Assembly (NCBI GenBank): GCA_023105745.1
Contig: JALGQZ010000015.1
Coordinates: 18,142,499 to 18,206,498 of the forward strand
Source: Austropuccinia psidii
Taxonomy: Eukaryota > Basidiomycota > Pucciniomycetes > Pucciniales > Sphaerophragmiaceae
Length of the DNA: 64,000 nt
Direction: 5' to 3'
Part shown: in pieces, positions 1 through 11,584 of the stretch
How positions within the stretch are numbered: position 1 is the stretch's first letter
Layout: the number at the start of each line of letters is the position of its first letter
The notes under the pieces: model-generated
The model's input: the letters and a program-made list of their open reading frames with translations, nothing else
Told to the model about the DNA's origin: nothing
Databases searched by the model: none
Translations under genes and position numbers: made by a program

Positions 1-40
1 ATTTGAGTCGCTTGAATAGTTGTTTTCACTTTCAGCTTAC

Positions 41-264
41 CTTGGTTTAGATCCTTTTACTAAGTCTGGAAGATTTTCAAGAGAAATTTTAAACCTTGAT
101 TCTTCTGCATTTTCATTGACTTGTGCAGAATTTTTAGCCCAATGCTTCCAACTAGTGCTGGGATGCATATAAATACCCCTCTGTTTGACACCAGCTTCAT
201 TAGTGAAGGTGTTATTGCTGCAAATTGGACAAGTGCACAGCACTTTTTGTGTGCTCATTTTCAT
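41..264 (-). CDS. 5' exon of a transposon-type zinc-cluster protein (partial, leaves window)
   Basis: The first exon encodes about 75 residues from the ATG at 262-264. It has a cysteine cluster C-T-C-P-I-C near residue 10, followed by a G-x-Y/M-H-P-S-T segment and a W-K-H-W stretch. Small N-terminal clusters of this C-x-C-x2-C kind start many large transposon-derived proteins in rust genomes (CACTA-like), but that link comes from memory. The reading frame runs into a clear splice donor: on the minus strand CCAAG is followed by GTAAG at 36-40. The apparent stop just after it therefore lies in an intron, and the rest of the gene lies left of the window. No DDE domain is visible here. A host zinc-finger protein is the alternative. 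Confidence 0.4.
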
Positions 265-1938
265 ACCTATCTATGTGTATGAAAAAAAAACTTATGAGGA
301 AAGGATGAAATCTCTGTGTAAAAAATGGTATGAAAAAAGATAACAATTTATTTTTCAAAGCATAATGGTTGCTTCGCGAAAACTTATCAAACACAATCCC
401 ATGAAAGGGCTCCAGCATAAACTCAGCCTAGTCTCTTTCAAATTTAAGGGAGCCTCATTGCTCATCAATGATTTTCAAACAAAAACTTATCTATTTTATT
501 GCACAAAAACATCTCACTAAATGTGAAAAGTTAATTATTGCGACAAATGCATATTTTACCACATTGCAACTACGTACTACTAGTGTAAGCTCAGCCTTGG
601 AGTTGCTTCTGGTGTTTTTTTAAAAAACATCGTTGGAAAACAACAGCACATTCTTTTGAAAAAAACAACAGCTGTTTGAAGACAAATTTCTGTACTGTAC
701 TTCTCATTAATACATACTTCATTTATAGTACATGTACAGTGCTGTAAATTGTAGTGTAAATTACATAACAAATACAGTCAAGTGTACTGTAATCTATTTA
801 GAAAAGAGGCTGCACATGGTTGAAAACAACTGTGCATGGTTTTTTGGAAAACTGCACCTAATTGTAGACTGTGAACTCTGCCAGTTGGCCTTTCCTGAGA
901 CTTCCAAAATAGTGACCACATTCACATGTCCCATTCCTTTTCTTTTCAAAAATATTTTTCAAGCCATATCCCTTCCAACATCCAGTTCACTCTTCATTTC
1001 TGCAGCTTCAATGAGAAATTTGGGGGTTACATTAACAGAAAAGTTGATGTAATATGGCCTTTCCAATTCAACAATAAATTATTTCAGTCTTCAAGAATTA
1101 ATCATCTAATTATCTAAAGGAACTCAATGATGCTTATCCCCTCTTTGGGTGGTTCATAACAGCAAAAATAACAGAAATTTCCCAAAATTGATACTTCAAA
1201 AGTGTTTTGTTCCACAGCTTGAATCTTTTATGTCCCCTATGATGCCTACAGCTCTGCTCTTTATTAATTGGCATCCTCATTGTTACTCTGATTATATTAA
1301 TCACCCGATTTCTTATATTTGAGCATATTGAAAAATATATATGAAAAAATTATTTACAGAGAAAATTGAAAAAACTCTTTGATTTGGGTACTGTCCATCA
1401 CAATTATGTGTTGGATAGTGCAGTGGGGTGACACTGGCAGAGCAAATCTGTGGTCAATTTTCCTTAATTAATATATCATTTGTGTTATTCCATGTTTATT
1501 TTACTTTAATTTTCCTCAAAGGTGATTTCATACTATTGATATCCTCTTTTATATAAATAATTACCATAAAAATAAAAAAAATTATTCAGCTGAACTGTCA
1601 TGGTATACCACAGTGTAAATAATTCTGATTCTTTTTTTTTAAGGTTTCAAGTGGGGTTACTGTGGATATAATATAAGGTACTCTTGTAGCTGTGCTTTAA
1701 ATTACTTGCAGGAATTCCATGGGGTTGAGCTTTTCATCATATGACTTTCTATGTTGAATTAAAGATGGCTGTGTAGCTAATGCATGTGTCATTTTCATGC
1801 TGTAAGAGTCCTGTGGCTATAAGGGGGTGTAAATCTGTGTGGGGAGTGTAATTTAAAGGGTGGTACCTTATTTGTTGTAACTAGTTTGCTATATGTAACT
1901 TGATTTTTACATATTCATAATGAAATTGAACGATTTAT
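265..1938. other. AT-rich intergenic stretch, no gene seen
   Basis: All open frames here are short and lack recognisable motifs. Around 680-850 there are several copies of the self-complementary word GTACTGTA or its parts, and two similar A/C-rich segments (about 630-660 and 820-850) in direct orientation. This could be a decayed small element, but I see no defined ends. Confidence 0.4.
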
Positions 1939-2872
1939 TTAAGCACATACACTGCCCTTTGGTGCCTGTGCCATGGCTTTATAAGTTAAATCCAGCTTCT
2001 TGATGTAAAATTGACCTTTTGGTGTAAAACTTGAGTGTAAGTCTGCCTTTAAGATAAATTTACTGCTATTATTGGGTACTACAAGCTTGAGCCTGGTGAA
2101 AAAAATGGTATTGAATACCACAATATCCTTTGATTTTAGAGGGCCCTTCCATTTTTGGACAATCAGAGTGCTCTTCCCTAGAGACATAATTCTGTTTTGT
2201 CTTCAAATAACTACAATTGGTTTCATCTCTATTTAAAATACTTTGAACTATAGTTTGGCTTTGGGCCTTTCTTTCTTACTGGTTCCATTATAATAGTAGA
2301 AGCTTCAATGTCAGAGCTATAAGTGTCTTCAAAATTTGGATAGGCAAGAGGGTCATTATTTCATAGGTTTCTCACTCTCTTTGGTGATTCTAGTAATGGC
2401 TCATTTTTTTTATTTTCCTCTTCTTTCAAACAAGACTTTGAGCTAATTTTTTCTCCTGATGAAATAATACAATTCTCTTCAGTACTAAATTTGACTTTCT
2501 TGGTGGGTATTTCAATTTTGGTTCTTTATCTTCCAATTGTGTTATTCCAGCCATATTACACAATTTCCTTTCTCTCGGTGGTCCTGTGTGTCATATTTAA
2601 TTATTCCGGTGTACACATTGAATACCCAGTCTTACTTGATGAGCCTATATATAAGTAAGAATTTCACCCTCCCATTGTGAGTGTTTTAATCTGCTATCAC
2701 TATCAACAAGGAAAGGTCTACCAATTACTTTGTAAACAGAACCTCTGCTTATGAAGTAGTGAATTCTTCTTTTGTAACCAGTTGGAAAGACAAAAACAGT
2801 ATTTTCAGCTAACCCAGCTATTTCTTTACTGTGTCCTCCAATGCCTCCAAAAATCATGTTTGGACCTTTCAT
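1939..2872 (-). pseudogene. Decayed retroelement gag-pol fragment (retropepsin region)
   Basis: The 75-residue minus-strand frame at 2645-2872 contains the block V-I-G-R-P-F-L-V-D followed by S-Q-W-E-G-E-I-L, typical of the C-terminal half of LTR-retroelement aspartic proteases (the L-G-R-P-F-L motif). Further along the minus strand (about 2390-1940) one frame keeps protein-like text, including V-R-K-K-G-P-K-P, but is broken by at least six stops. Another frame is open at 1939-2187. The active-site D-S/T-G triad, RT and integrase are not seen. I read this as a long-dead pol remnant, unrelated to the well-preserved Ty3 element at 39-49 kb. The family assignment rests on one motif. Confidence 0.35.
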
Positions 2873-5800
2873 TTAAAATCATTATTTTATGAAGTACACT
2901 TGTGGTATTATAGTGGTTTCAGCTACAGCATATTTTAGTTCCTTAAATTAATGTTCCCCTTGTCCACCTGAGACCTCAATCCTTCCCAGGGGACAAGAAT
3001 AATTTACTGTGTCTCAAATTACTATATGCTTAGATGCCTCTTTCTTTTTACTGTTGATTTATTTGAAGAGATTGAAGATTTACTTCCTTTTTCTGGGATA
3101 AATTTTAACTCTTGAATAAGCTTGGGTGAACTGGTGACAATTTCTTTTAAGGTGAGGTTTACTTTCTGATCTATGATGTTCTTTGTGAATTTTTCAATTA
3201 TAGATAGCTATTACTGCATTTAATGAGGGGAGATTATTTCAAATTTAAAAGTGAGGAATTGTGAAAACTCAGGGAATTCTTTGTTAATATTTACCCCAAT
3301 CCCTATCAAACCCCTAAACAAATACATCATCTTACAGTCCTGGATGATAATTTCTGGGGATGCTCAGGGCCATGCAGGAATTTTGGATTTATTTAATCTA
3401 TAAGCCTAAATTCTCCTCACTCCTTTCTTCCTCAATCAAACTCTCTCTTTTTAGATTGCTAACCTTAATTATTACCATTTGTTACATTACTTTTAAGCTA
3501 TTACCAGCATGATTTTACCATATTCATTTTTTGCCTCTCAATTGTTTATTAAAGCTTAGTCTGCTTCTTTTTGGCACTTACTATCATTTTCAAAACCTTT
3601 TCCAATTCCAATTTTTCTCATTTTTTTGTATCTTGAATAAATTTTTTTGAATTATAATTTCTGAATAACCACCATCTTTCCGATTAGCACCAATCTATGA
3701 CTTTAATATGATAAAACCTTCAAAAAATGAACCCACCCACACTCAAAATCATCTTGGGTGTGGCTGGAAATTTCTAATTGTGAGAAAGATTTTTCAAAAT
3801 TTAATTCTATTAGTATGGATTTAAAATAATTTGAAAAGAAGTTAAAGAATGAAAATACTGGTCATACAAAAGGCACAATCCATCACCTCAATCTGGAACA
3901 TTAATTATCCAACCCAAATTACAGAGCAATATTTCAAACCACAAAGTGTACTATTGATTAGTTTATCCAGAAGTCACATACCAAAAAGGTAAGCCTTTAT
4001 CTTCATATTTCAAGGAGATTGAATTCTTTCAAGAAAATAATTTCTCATGGATTTTTTTTAGACTCCCTAACAACATCTCTTGTTTACTTCAATTTTTTTT
4101 ATCTTCCCTTTTGTATTACTGAATTACCATGCTTTCAGAGAACCTCTTCACCCATGCAATCCATAAATATTATAAGTTGTTGTCAGAAAAGCTTCCATCA
4201 CCTTCTGCTTATCAATTATTCATTTTTTCACCAAATGCTAATTTCCAAAATACTTAAAGGAAATTAAAAATCTATTTAATTCACAACCAATTGTAAGACA
4301 AATCACGGGGTGTTTTTTGCCTGTAAATTTTAACCTCAAATCTATCTCATTGGGCCCATCTGAGATAGAAGGCCAGTTCATTTACTTCAAAAAATACAAT
4401 ATGAACATTTCTGAGGACCTCATCTTACATAGGTGATCATTTGGTAATTTCACTACCAACCAGTTAATCCATGTTATGAAACATTATTAAATTGACTAAT
4501 AATTCATTTTCAAAATAATAGAGAGCTCCGCAGTAAGTAATTGTATAGCTCAAGAAATCAAGATCATTGTACTAGATTTCAGCTCAGACACCCATCAAAT
4601 ATTATGAATAGCACATATTATATGACTGGCTGCTTGCAATTGTCTCAGTCAACATGAAGGAAGGCTATCCCCACCATACAGGTAGCAGGTACAACCCAGG
4701 TGCAAGAATACTGCCTGTTTTTTTATACTGGGCTCTAGCTTTCTATTACTATTTGTTCATCTTCCAAGCTGGATTTTCAAGATCATGAAATACTTCATAT
4801 AAACTGTATTAAAATATGTAGCCTCTGGAATTCTTGAAAATTAATTTCTTCTACAATATTCTTTGAAGTCCAAACCAGTAGCTTTAAAGTGAAGCTGAAG
4901 CCAAAAACAGCATAAATTTTCTTTGTATATTCCTCAAAATCAAAATTCATCTTTTCTAAGCTCATATCACATACTTTTTTTGGTAGTTTTCTGCCACTCA
5001 AAAATCTTGAAACATATCTTTGTATTTCCAACTTCAAAATTCTGCAGATTAAAATGCTTTCACTTGAAGAATCTCTCATCACCAGGTTTTATTAATTAAA
5101 AAGCTACAAACAATATGCATTTTCCATTATTAATTTGTCCTGAAATATCAATTTATCTTGATTTATGGAAGTTTAACACAAATGAATATATTTTTGTTCT
5201 GTTTTTAATGAATTAAATTTTTGAGTTCTTTATGAATTTTAAACCAAAAGGAAATATTTCTGGAAAAAATATCCTAGTATAGTTTTATATTCCTCTTACC
5301 CCTGGAATTTGATTATTCAATTGATAAAAAATAGGCAATATCATTCTACTTTGTCCTGAATGCAATATGAAATCCTTTCTGCAGATCTTTCCCATTATAG
5401 ACATAGCTTAAGACCTTTCACAACCTAAAAATAATCTCTTACCTTATCATATAACAAAAGATGAATGAAATATTCTTAACACAAACTAGTTTTTAAGTTT
5501 ATATTCTGAAAGGTAATTTTTAAAAGAGAAGGATATCGCTAACAAAATACTTAATTTTTCAATAATACTTTTGTGGGTAAATGAAAATTAAGACAGTCAT
5601 TAATTTCCCATTTTCCTCAGTAAAAGAAGAAATCTTATGATAGCTTTCCTAATATAAAAACAGGAACCACTTTGAATTTCCTCATCAAAATGAAAAGCTT
5701 CAAGCTTAATATTATTTTCATATATTCTGGTTATTTATATAATCAATGAGTTTTATTTACATTGAGAAAATGTAATAAGCCTCACATGGTCCAAAAAAAT

Positions 5801-8040
5801 TAATTTTCAAGTCTCTTAATGACCTCAAATATCCATTGAGAGGAGTCACTATTTCAATGGAAATCTGCTTTCATAATATACATATCATATTATTTCATAA
5901 ATCCTTTCAAAAGAGCGTTATTTATATTGAAAATATGTTACAAATTAACTTGGAAAATGTTTTTAACCCATACTTTTAAGCATTATGAATTGATTACCAC
6001 TGTAATATTCTACGTTGGATAATTATCATTTTCAATTTACAAAAAATATCTGTTTGGAAAATTTATTTTGTCTCAAGCACAGATTCAATTCTATATGAAT
6101 AGATTTATTTGTATTTAATATAAAATAACAAGAACTAACACCATTACGAATGAAAAAAACTCTTAATTTAAAATTAAAATTATATAAGTTTACTCATTTT
6201 TGGAAAAACTAACAACCTGATGAAGACCTTCATGATAATATACCATGAAAATCTCTCATTTTTGGTGAATAATATTTTATTTAATTTTCAATTCACCTGT
6301 TAATCCAGAAATGGATAATACAAGATTCATTCATAATTCTTATATTCCAAAGGATTCCTGGATAATATCTCTATCTTTAGAATCAATGAATAAAGTGGTA
6401 CAGCTGATATTTTTCAAAAATATTGCCTAAAGCTGTAGACTTTGAAATAAACTGATTTTCCTAAGTCACTTCTTAGATATCTTAAGGAATTAATTCTCCT
6501 TAAGTGTTTTTTTTTAAATTTAAAGTTTGAACTATTGCTTTTCCTATTCCTTCTCAACACAATCACAGTATATTGAAACAATACTAATATAGAGGCTTAA
6601 GTAATTAGATAGAATAAACAATCTCTAGAGAAGATAATACCCAAATCTGTAAGCTCCTAAAGAGCAAACTGCACGTGAGCATTGGAAATACGTATCTCTT
6701 ATGGACCTTTTGCATCATTTTCTCAATGATGGAATTTTTTCTTCTATTTTTAAGCTACATCTATGCATCTTATTACTTATATTTTTAAAATAGAATTTGA
6801 TACTAAATCTTTATTCAAAATTTGTCAAAAAGAATGAGTTAAGTGAATCTCAATTATGGTTATAAAGATCTTAAAATTGAATATGATTTTCATTATTTTT
6901 TTGAAATTAATGCTATAGTTGGTGTCAAAAAGTGAGTTCTTTAATATAACATTGTACCTTTCCACTTTCTAATCTTATTTCACACTTAATTATGTTTTAA
7001 TCAGGTAACAGGGATGATTATTTATTCTAAGGTAATTTTTATTCTGAAATTTGTTCTGTTAAAGAGAAGAAAATAATCAATAAACATTCCTTGGTAATAA
7101 TTGATGGCCCTTTTTTATTACTTTTTACTTGAAGAAAGTATTTTGAAATTCATTTAAGTAAATTTTAGAATTCCTTTTCTGTTCCTCATTCTGAAAATAT
7201 TCTTGCTAGGTTATTACCATTCTACTACTTAATCTCAAAGCTTTGGCTATAATCTATGGGAAGCACCATTGATGTGGGAAATTTTTAAAGCTTTTGAACA
7301 GGAATATTTCCATAAATTTTGGTATGTAATAATTGAAAATATAATAAACATTAAATATATTGTTTAGAAAAATAAGTATAACATATTCAGTTTTCTGAGG
7401 CAATCAAAATCATATCTTATTTCAGAATTCTATTAGATGTTAAATATGAAACAAATTTGTCTTTAATTTTATTCATTTTCAAATATAGCTTGAACAGAAT
7501 TTTTTGCAAAGGTGTGGGGTTTTTCTTGAGCTTTTCTTGAACCTCAAGTTTCACCTCTTTCAAAATATTTCCAACCCTTGTCCAACCCACCTCCACTGGC
7601 TTGGCTTAACATTCTTTAACCTAAAATTCAAAACAGATTTCAAACTTTTTAATTGTGAGAAATATTGGGTTATCTTGGAGGTTGTTGAGTGGAATGACTT
7701 TCACATAAAATGGTTAGAAATATTTAACATAAATCTTTTCTATCAGCTGATAAATCATTCTGAAGAGGACTTCATATTTGGCTTTAAGATTTTCGCAATG
7801 TCTTTTAATGATGATAAGAAATTAGAATCAAATGTTGAATCAGTTTTCAATTGCATATCTTTTCATTCATGGGGATTCATTATCTTGAAATGTATGTTTT
7901 ATTACACATTTACCCATTGCTCAACTTTGGTTACACCTTTGGAATCTCATTTCTCAGTTCAATCTTTCTTCAATATCAATTTTAATGTCTTCATTGATTT
8001 CTTACAACATAATTTTTCTCTCCTGAAACTATGATTTTCA
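2873..8040. other. AT-rich stretch without a supported gene
   Basis: This is about 5 kb of AT-rich DNA. The longest open frame (7504-8034, plus) begins only at a TTG, is rich in F, N, I and L as expected of AT-rich noise, and shows no motif. The minus-strand frame at 4795-5082 has an ATG but no recognisable domain. The region carries one member of a dispersed repeat at about 4650-4790. Confidence 0.4.
4653..4790 (+). repeat. Dispersed repeat, copy A
   Basis: A block starting with ATGAAGGAAGGCTAT and containing GGTAGCAGGTACAACCCAGG recurs, diverged, at about 58165-58310 in the same orientation and at about 9925-10005 inverted. The stretch CATCTTCCAAGCTGGATTT is shared with the 58-kb copy (CTATCTTCCAAGCCGGATTT). 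I cannot define its ends or class. It is a noncoding interspersed repeat in otherwise AT-rich DNA. Confidence 0.5.
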
Positions 8041-8700
8041 CTAATAGGAATTTTTTAAAAACATTTCATGTTTTGTTTAGTATTTTTTATTTTCTTTGTT
8101 TTGTTTTTTTAATATTTTTTTCAATTTGAATTGTGTTCTTTTGTTTTATCAATTTGTTTCAAATTACTCAAAAGAATTTATTTTCATATTCATTGAATTG
8201 GAACTTGTTTTCATTTCTCTTTTTTTTCATAATTCTGAAAACTTTTTCCATGTTCAATTTTTTTTGGAAGGGTATTGGGGCTGTAGATAGCCTCAAATTG
8301 GTGCTATTACTCAGATTCCAATGGATCTACATCCACAAAACACAAAGAATGAAAACAAAATAGAACAAAAATAGAGAAACATTTGAAAAAAATAGAAAAT
8401 AAATAAAAAATTAAAAAACTCTAAAGCAAAGATGCAAAAAAAAGAAAAAAAATCAAAAATGAAACTGGAAAATAGAAAATCTCATGAAAAAAAGATGAAG
8501 AAAAAATGAAAAAAATGAAAAAAATGAAAAAAAATGGAAAAAATGAGAAAATGAAAAAAAAACAAAAAAATGAAAGAAATGAAGATATCAATGTGAAATT
8601 AATAAAAATTCAGAAAAAATGTTAAAAAATTATAACAAAATCCAAAAAAAATGAAAAAGTAATTGAGAAAATTTGATTATATTATAAAAAAGTAAAAAAG
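8041..8700. repeat. T-rich tract followed by A-rich GAAAAAATGA-type low-complexity tract
   Basis: Bases 8041-8260 are dominated by runs of T on the plus strand. From about 8335 to 8700 the strand switches to runs of A, with repeated ATGAAAAAA words. The switch centres on a short GC-richer segment (8265-8330) holding the imperfect hairpin TTGGGGCT / AGCCTCAA. The overlapping minus-strand frame at 8682-8885 is a by-product of the low complexity. Confidence 0.55.
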
Positions 8701-10559
8701 ATCAACGAATATTGCAAAAAGATTAGAACGATATAATAAACCAATAAAAATATTGACAAAAAGCAAAAATGAAGACACCTTTTTTTGAAATAATCATGAA
8801 ATAATAATTGCAAATTGAAAAAAAGATATCCAAAATTCAAAGAAAATTTGACATTTATCTTTCCAATAAAGCTCACTTTTGTCAATAATTTTTTTTCTTT
8901 AAAAAAAATTCTGAGTTAATCATATTTTAAATAATGAAAAACAAAAACAAAAAAAGTAACATTGAAACAGAAAGAGATACATAACTTGCCTGAAAAAGGA
9001 AGGAGGTCAAAGAGAGTTATGGGAACTAAAAAAATCAAGTTATTCAATTTTTTTGAATTGTAATTTATTTAATTTGTGAGAAAAAAATTAGTTTCAACAA
9101 AATGAGGTTTCCTAAAAGAACTTAATAAATACTGAAAAAACTGTATGTAAATTTCTATATGCACCAAATCTATTTCGACAGCTAAAAATAAATAAATAGC
9201 AACTAGATCTCAAATTTGATCTATAATTTTAACAATTGAAATTTTTTAATTGCACAGAAAGAATATGATGCATATGTAAGAACAAATTCGACTTCTCAAA
9301 AAGATTCCTTTCTGATGAATATCTTGAATAATAAATATAATCAAGCTAATATTTGGGGAAAAAAAGACTAATTTTAATTTATTTATATTGATACCTCAGT
9401 ACAAAGCTAGATGATCTTTCTTCAATAGTATCTTCCAAATAAATTTCCAAGATAAGTGTGAATTAACAGAAATATTCTATATTCATCAAAGAATACTTAA
9501 ACCCCTTTATATCCATCTTACATGTATAAAATGTTTCTGAGAGGATAGAAAAACATACTGTGGGGTGTGGACTGTTCTAGAAAATATTGAAAAAAATAGG
9601 AAAATCTTTGTTATACATTGAATACTTTCCTTCAGAAGAAGACATATTTAAGGGCTTGGCAATGGTGAGAATGTGTGAAACAGGTTTCTTATTCAAAGTA
9701 GCAAAGACAATGTAATCCCTGTAAAATTATTTCACAGATTTTTTTCCAAAGAAGTGTATTTCACTGTTATGAATTATTTTCAATTTATTGTATAATTGAA
9801 GAGGTTATAGCTAACAAATAGAGGTCATATGAAATCCATAATCTTCTATTTTTTTAATTGAGTCAAATTCTGAATGACCAAACCTGTGACTGAAAGTATT
9901 TGGAAAGGTAATTCAAGGTCAGAACCAAGGTTGAGAGCAGGTTGAACCTGGGTTGTAGCTGCTAGCTCTACTGGCAGGAATAGCCTTTCTTCATTTTGAG
10001 TGCTCTAAAAAGCTTGATTTTATCATAATCAGCTCTTTTTGCATCACCTAACTGTTTTTCCAATGGATATATCAGATCTATTGGAGACACCCAATTTCAC
10101 CCTTTTGCAATATGACTCAATAGTTTCCTGAATGTAAAAAACCAGGATAATATTTAGAACAAAGCCTGCAACACTGTTGAAAATTCATAAGGACTATGAA
10201 TCTAGTGTACAATGGCATAAGTCCTAAGAAAGTTGCAAACCTCTTGGAACATGTGTGTAAACGATGTAAATAAGCTTACAAAATTCTTTAGTGAGCCTTA
10301 AATATTGAAATTGCCTTCATTAAATTCCGAATCTATTACAACATCAAAAAACTCCAACTAATTTTTTCTTAATGGGAAAAGGTAGTTGTTTTTGTCAAGC
10401 TTCTGCTTCTATCATATGAATAAACCAAATCATTTATAAAAAAATAAACTACTATAATTCAGGCTTTGCCACTGTTTATTTTTTTGCTTAAAATATTGCA
10501 ACAGGAATTTCTTTTTCATTGAGGCTTTTATTGATTTCATGAATTATTGAAATATCATT
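8701..10559. other. AT-rich stretch, no gene seen
   Basis: There is no supported coding region. An inverted member of the dispersed repeat described at 4653-4790 lies within it. Confidence 0.4.
9925..10005 (-). repeat. Dispersed repeat, copy C (inverted)
   Basis: Read on the minus strand, this begins ATGAAGAAAGGCTATTCC and continues to GCAGCTACAACCCAGGTT, matching copy A at 4653-4790 with scattered substitutions. The match covers about 60 bp. The ends are undefined. Confidence 0.45.
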
Positions 10560-11105
10560 TTACTTTTTCAGGAAATCCAGAAAAATGCTGTAGCTCCCAT
10601 TGAAGAAGCTATACAAGTGAGGACTCAAAATCTTTTGAAATAACTGATATCTTACTCCAAAATAAGCCAGTAATATTTGCAACTTCCCTTGATCCTAAGT
10701 TGAAAATGAATATTTTCAATATTTATGAATAAAAATTGACACAATTTGGTAATTTTACAACTCAATTGTGAATTATTTTAAAAGAAGATGCAAGTATTCA
10801 CTTTGAAAAATGAAACAAGAATTAAAATACATAATCCAATCACTATTCATTCCAGGAATTATAAAATGAGATGTATACCACATCTTCAATAAAGGACAGA
10901 ACCTTAGAAAGAGAGATTCAAAGCTTTCTTTTAGATAATGCTGAATGAAAGGAGACTGGTATACTGCTCTTCTGGAACTCAGGAAAATCAATTTTTCCAA
11001 CCGTTCATGTAATGGCCTGAAACTACTTATCAATATCAGCCATAATCTTACCCTTTGAGAAAATTTTCTCTAGAGGTCACAGAATCCTTAGTTATCAGAA
11101 TGTAT
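10560..11105 (+). pseudogene. hAT-family transposase remnant (C-terminal part)
   Basis: One plus-strand frame, read through two TGA codons, gives the typical end of hAT transposases. First comes T-S-L-D-P-K-L-K-M-N-I-F (about 10690-10725), matching the A-x-x-L-D-P-R-x-K-L block. Then (10900-11100) comes the dimerisation domain: L-L-F-W-N, F-P-T-V-H-V-M-A, N-Y-L-S-I-S-A, P-F-E-K-I-F-S-R-G-H-R-I-L, matching the family pattern YLSIPATSAPSERVFS. The two stops (after D-N-A-E and after V-M-A) could each be CGA to TGA changes. A likely intron acceptor TTTTTCAG precedes the fragment near 10570. Catalytic upstream parts and terminal repeats are not recognisable. It sits about 480 bp upstream of the CWC16 gene. 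Confidence 0.6.
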
Positions 11106-11584
11106 GTGTAGCAATTGTCTTGTGTGAAAAACTGGGTGCAGGTCTTTGGCCCCCTTTATTATTCTCATACTCAATTTGCTTTGTCTTTTATTTTTATTTT
11201 TTGATGTTTGTTTTCTATGAAATAAAAAAAATATAAATTTCAAAATTATATTGGTGCCCTCTTGGGGTTTACTGACTATGACCTTTTCCCATTCCATTTG
11301 GGAATGAGTTATTCTTTCTCATAAAGAATGAGCCCGTTTTCCTGATGTAAGGACATTTGCCGCGGGAAATTCCCTAATTTTCGGGATCGGGGATCGCCCT
11401 TAGAGCGAACTGAAGGTAGCCAAATTGGTCCAGCCCATAAAGCCATAACCCTAACCTCATTTCCATATAGTACGGAATTTCAAACACATTACTGTACTCA
11501 AAAGAAAAAAGAAAACAAGACGACGACCAAGGCGATTTTATCAGATTCATCCACCTTGAGCCATCAGTTTATTATCAGCACAAC
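11106..11584 (+). promoter_or_regulatory. Upstream region of the YJU2B/CCDC130 gene
   Basis: The 250 bp before the start codon is distinctly richer in G+C and CpG than anything nearby. 11355-11415 contains GCCGCGGGAAATT, TTCGGGATCGGGGATCG and GAGCG. No TATA box is evident. This fits a constitutive housekeeping promoter that has escaped the CpG loss of the surrounding repeats. Exact transcription start and factor sites cannot be assigned. Confidence 0.45.

Noticed and set aside
7504..8034. 176-residue plus-strand open frame
   Set aside because: It starts at TTG, is dominated by F/N/L/I as expected in AT-rich DNA, and shows no motif or splice context.
8335..8885. Minus-strand F/L-rich frame in the poly-A tract
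   Set aside because: It is a low-complexity translation of repeated ATGAAAAAA words.
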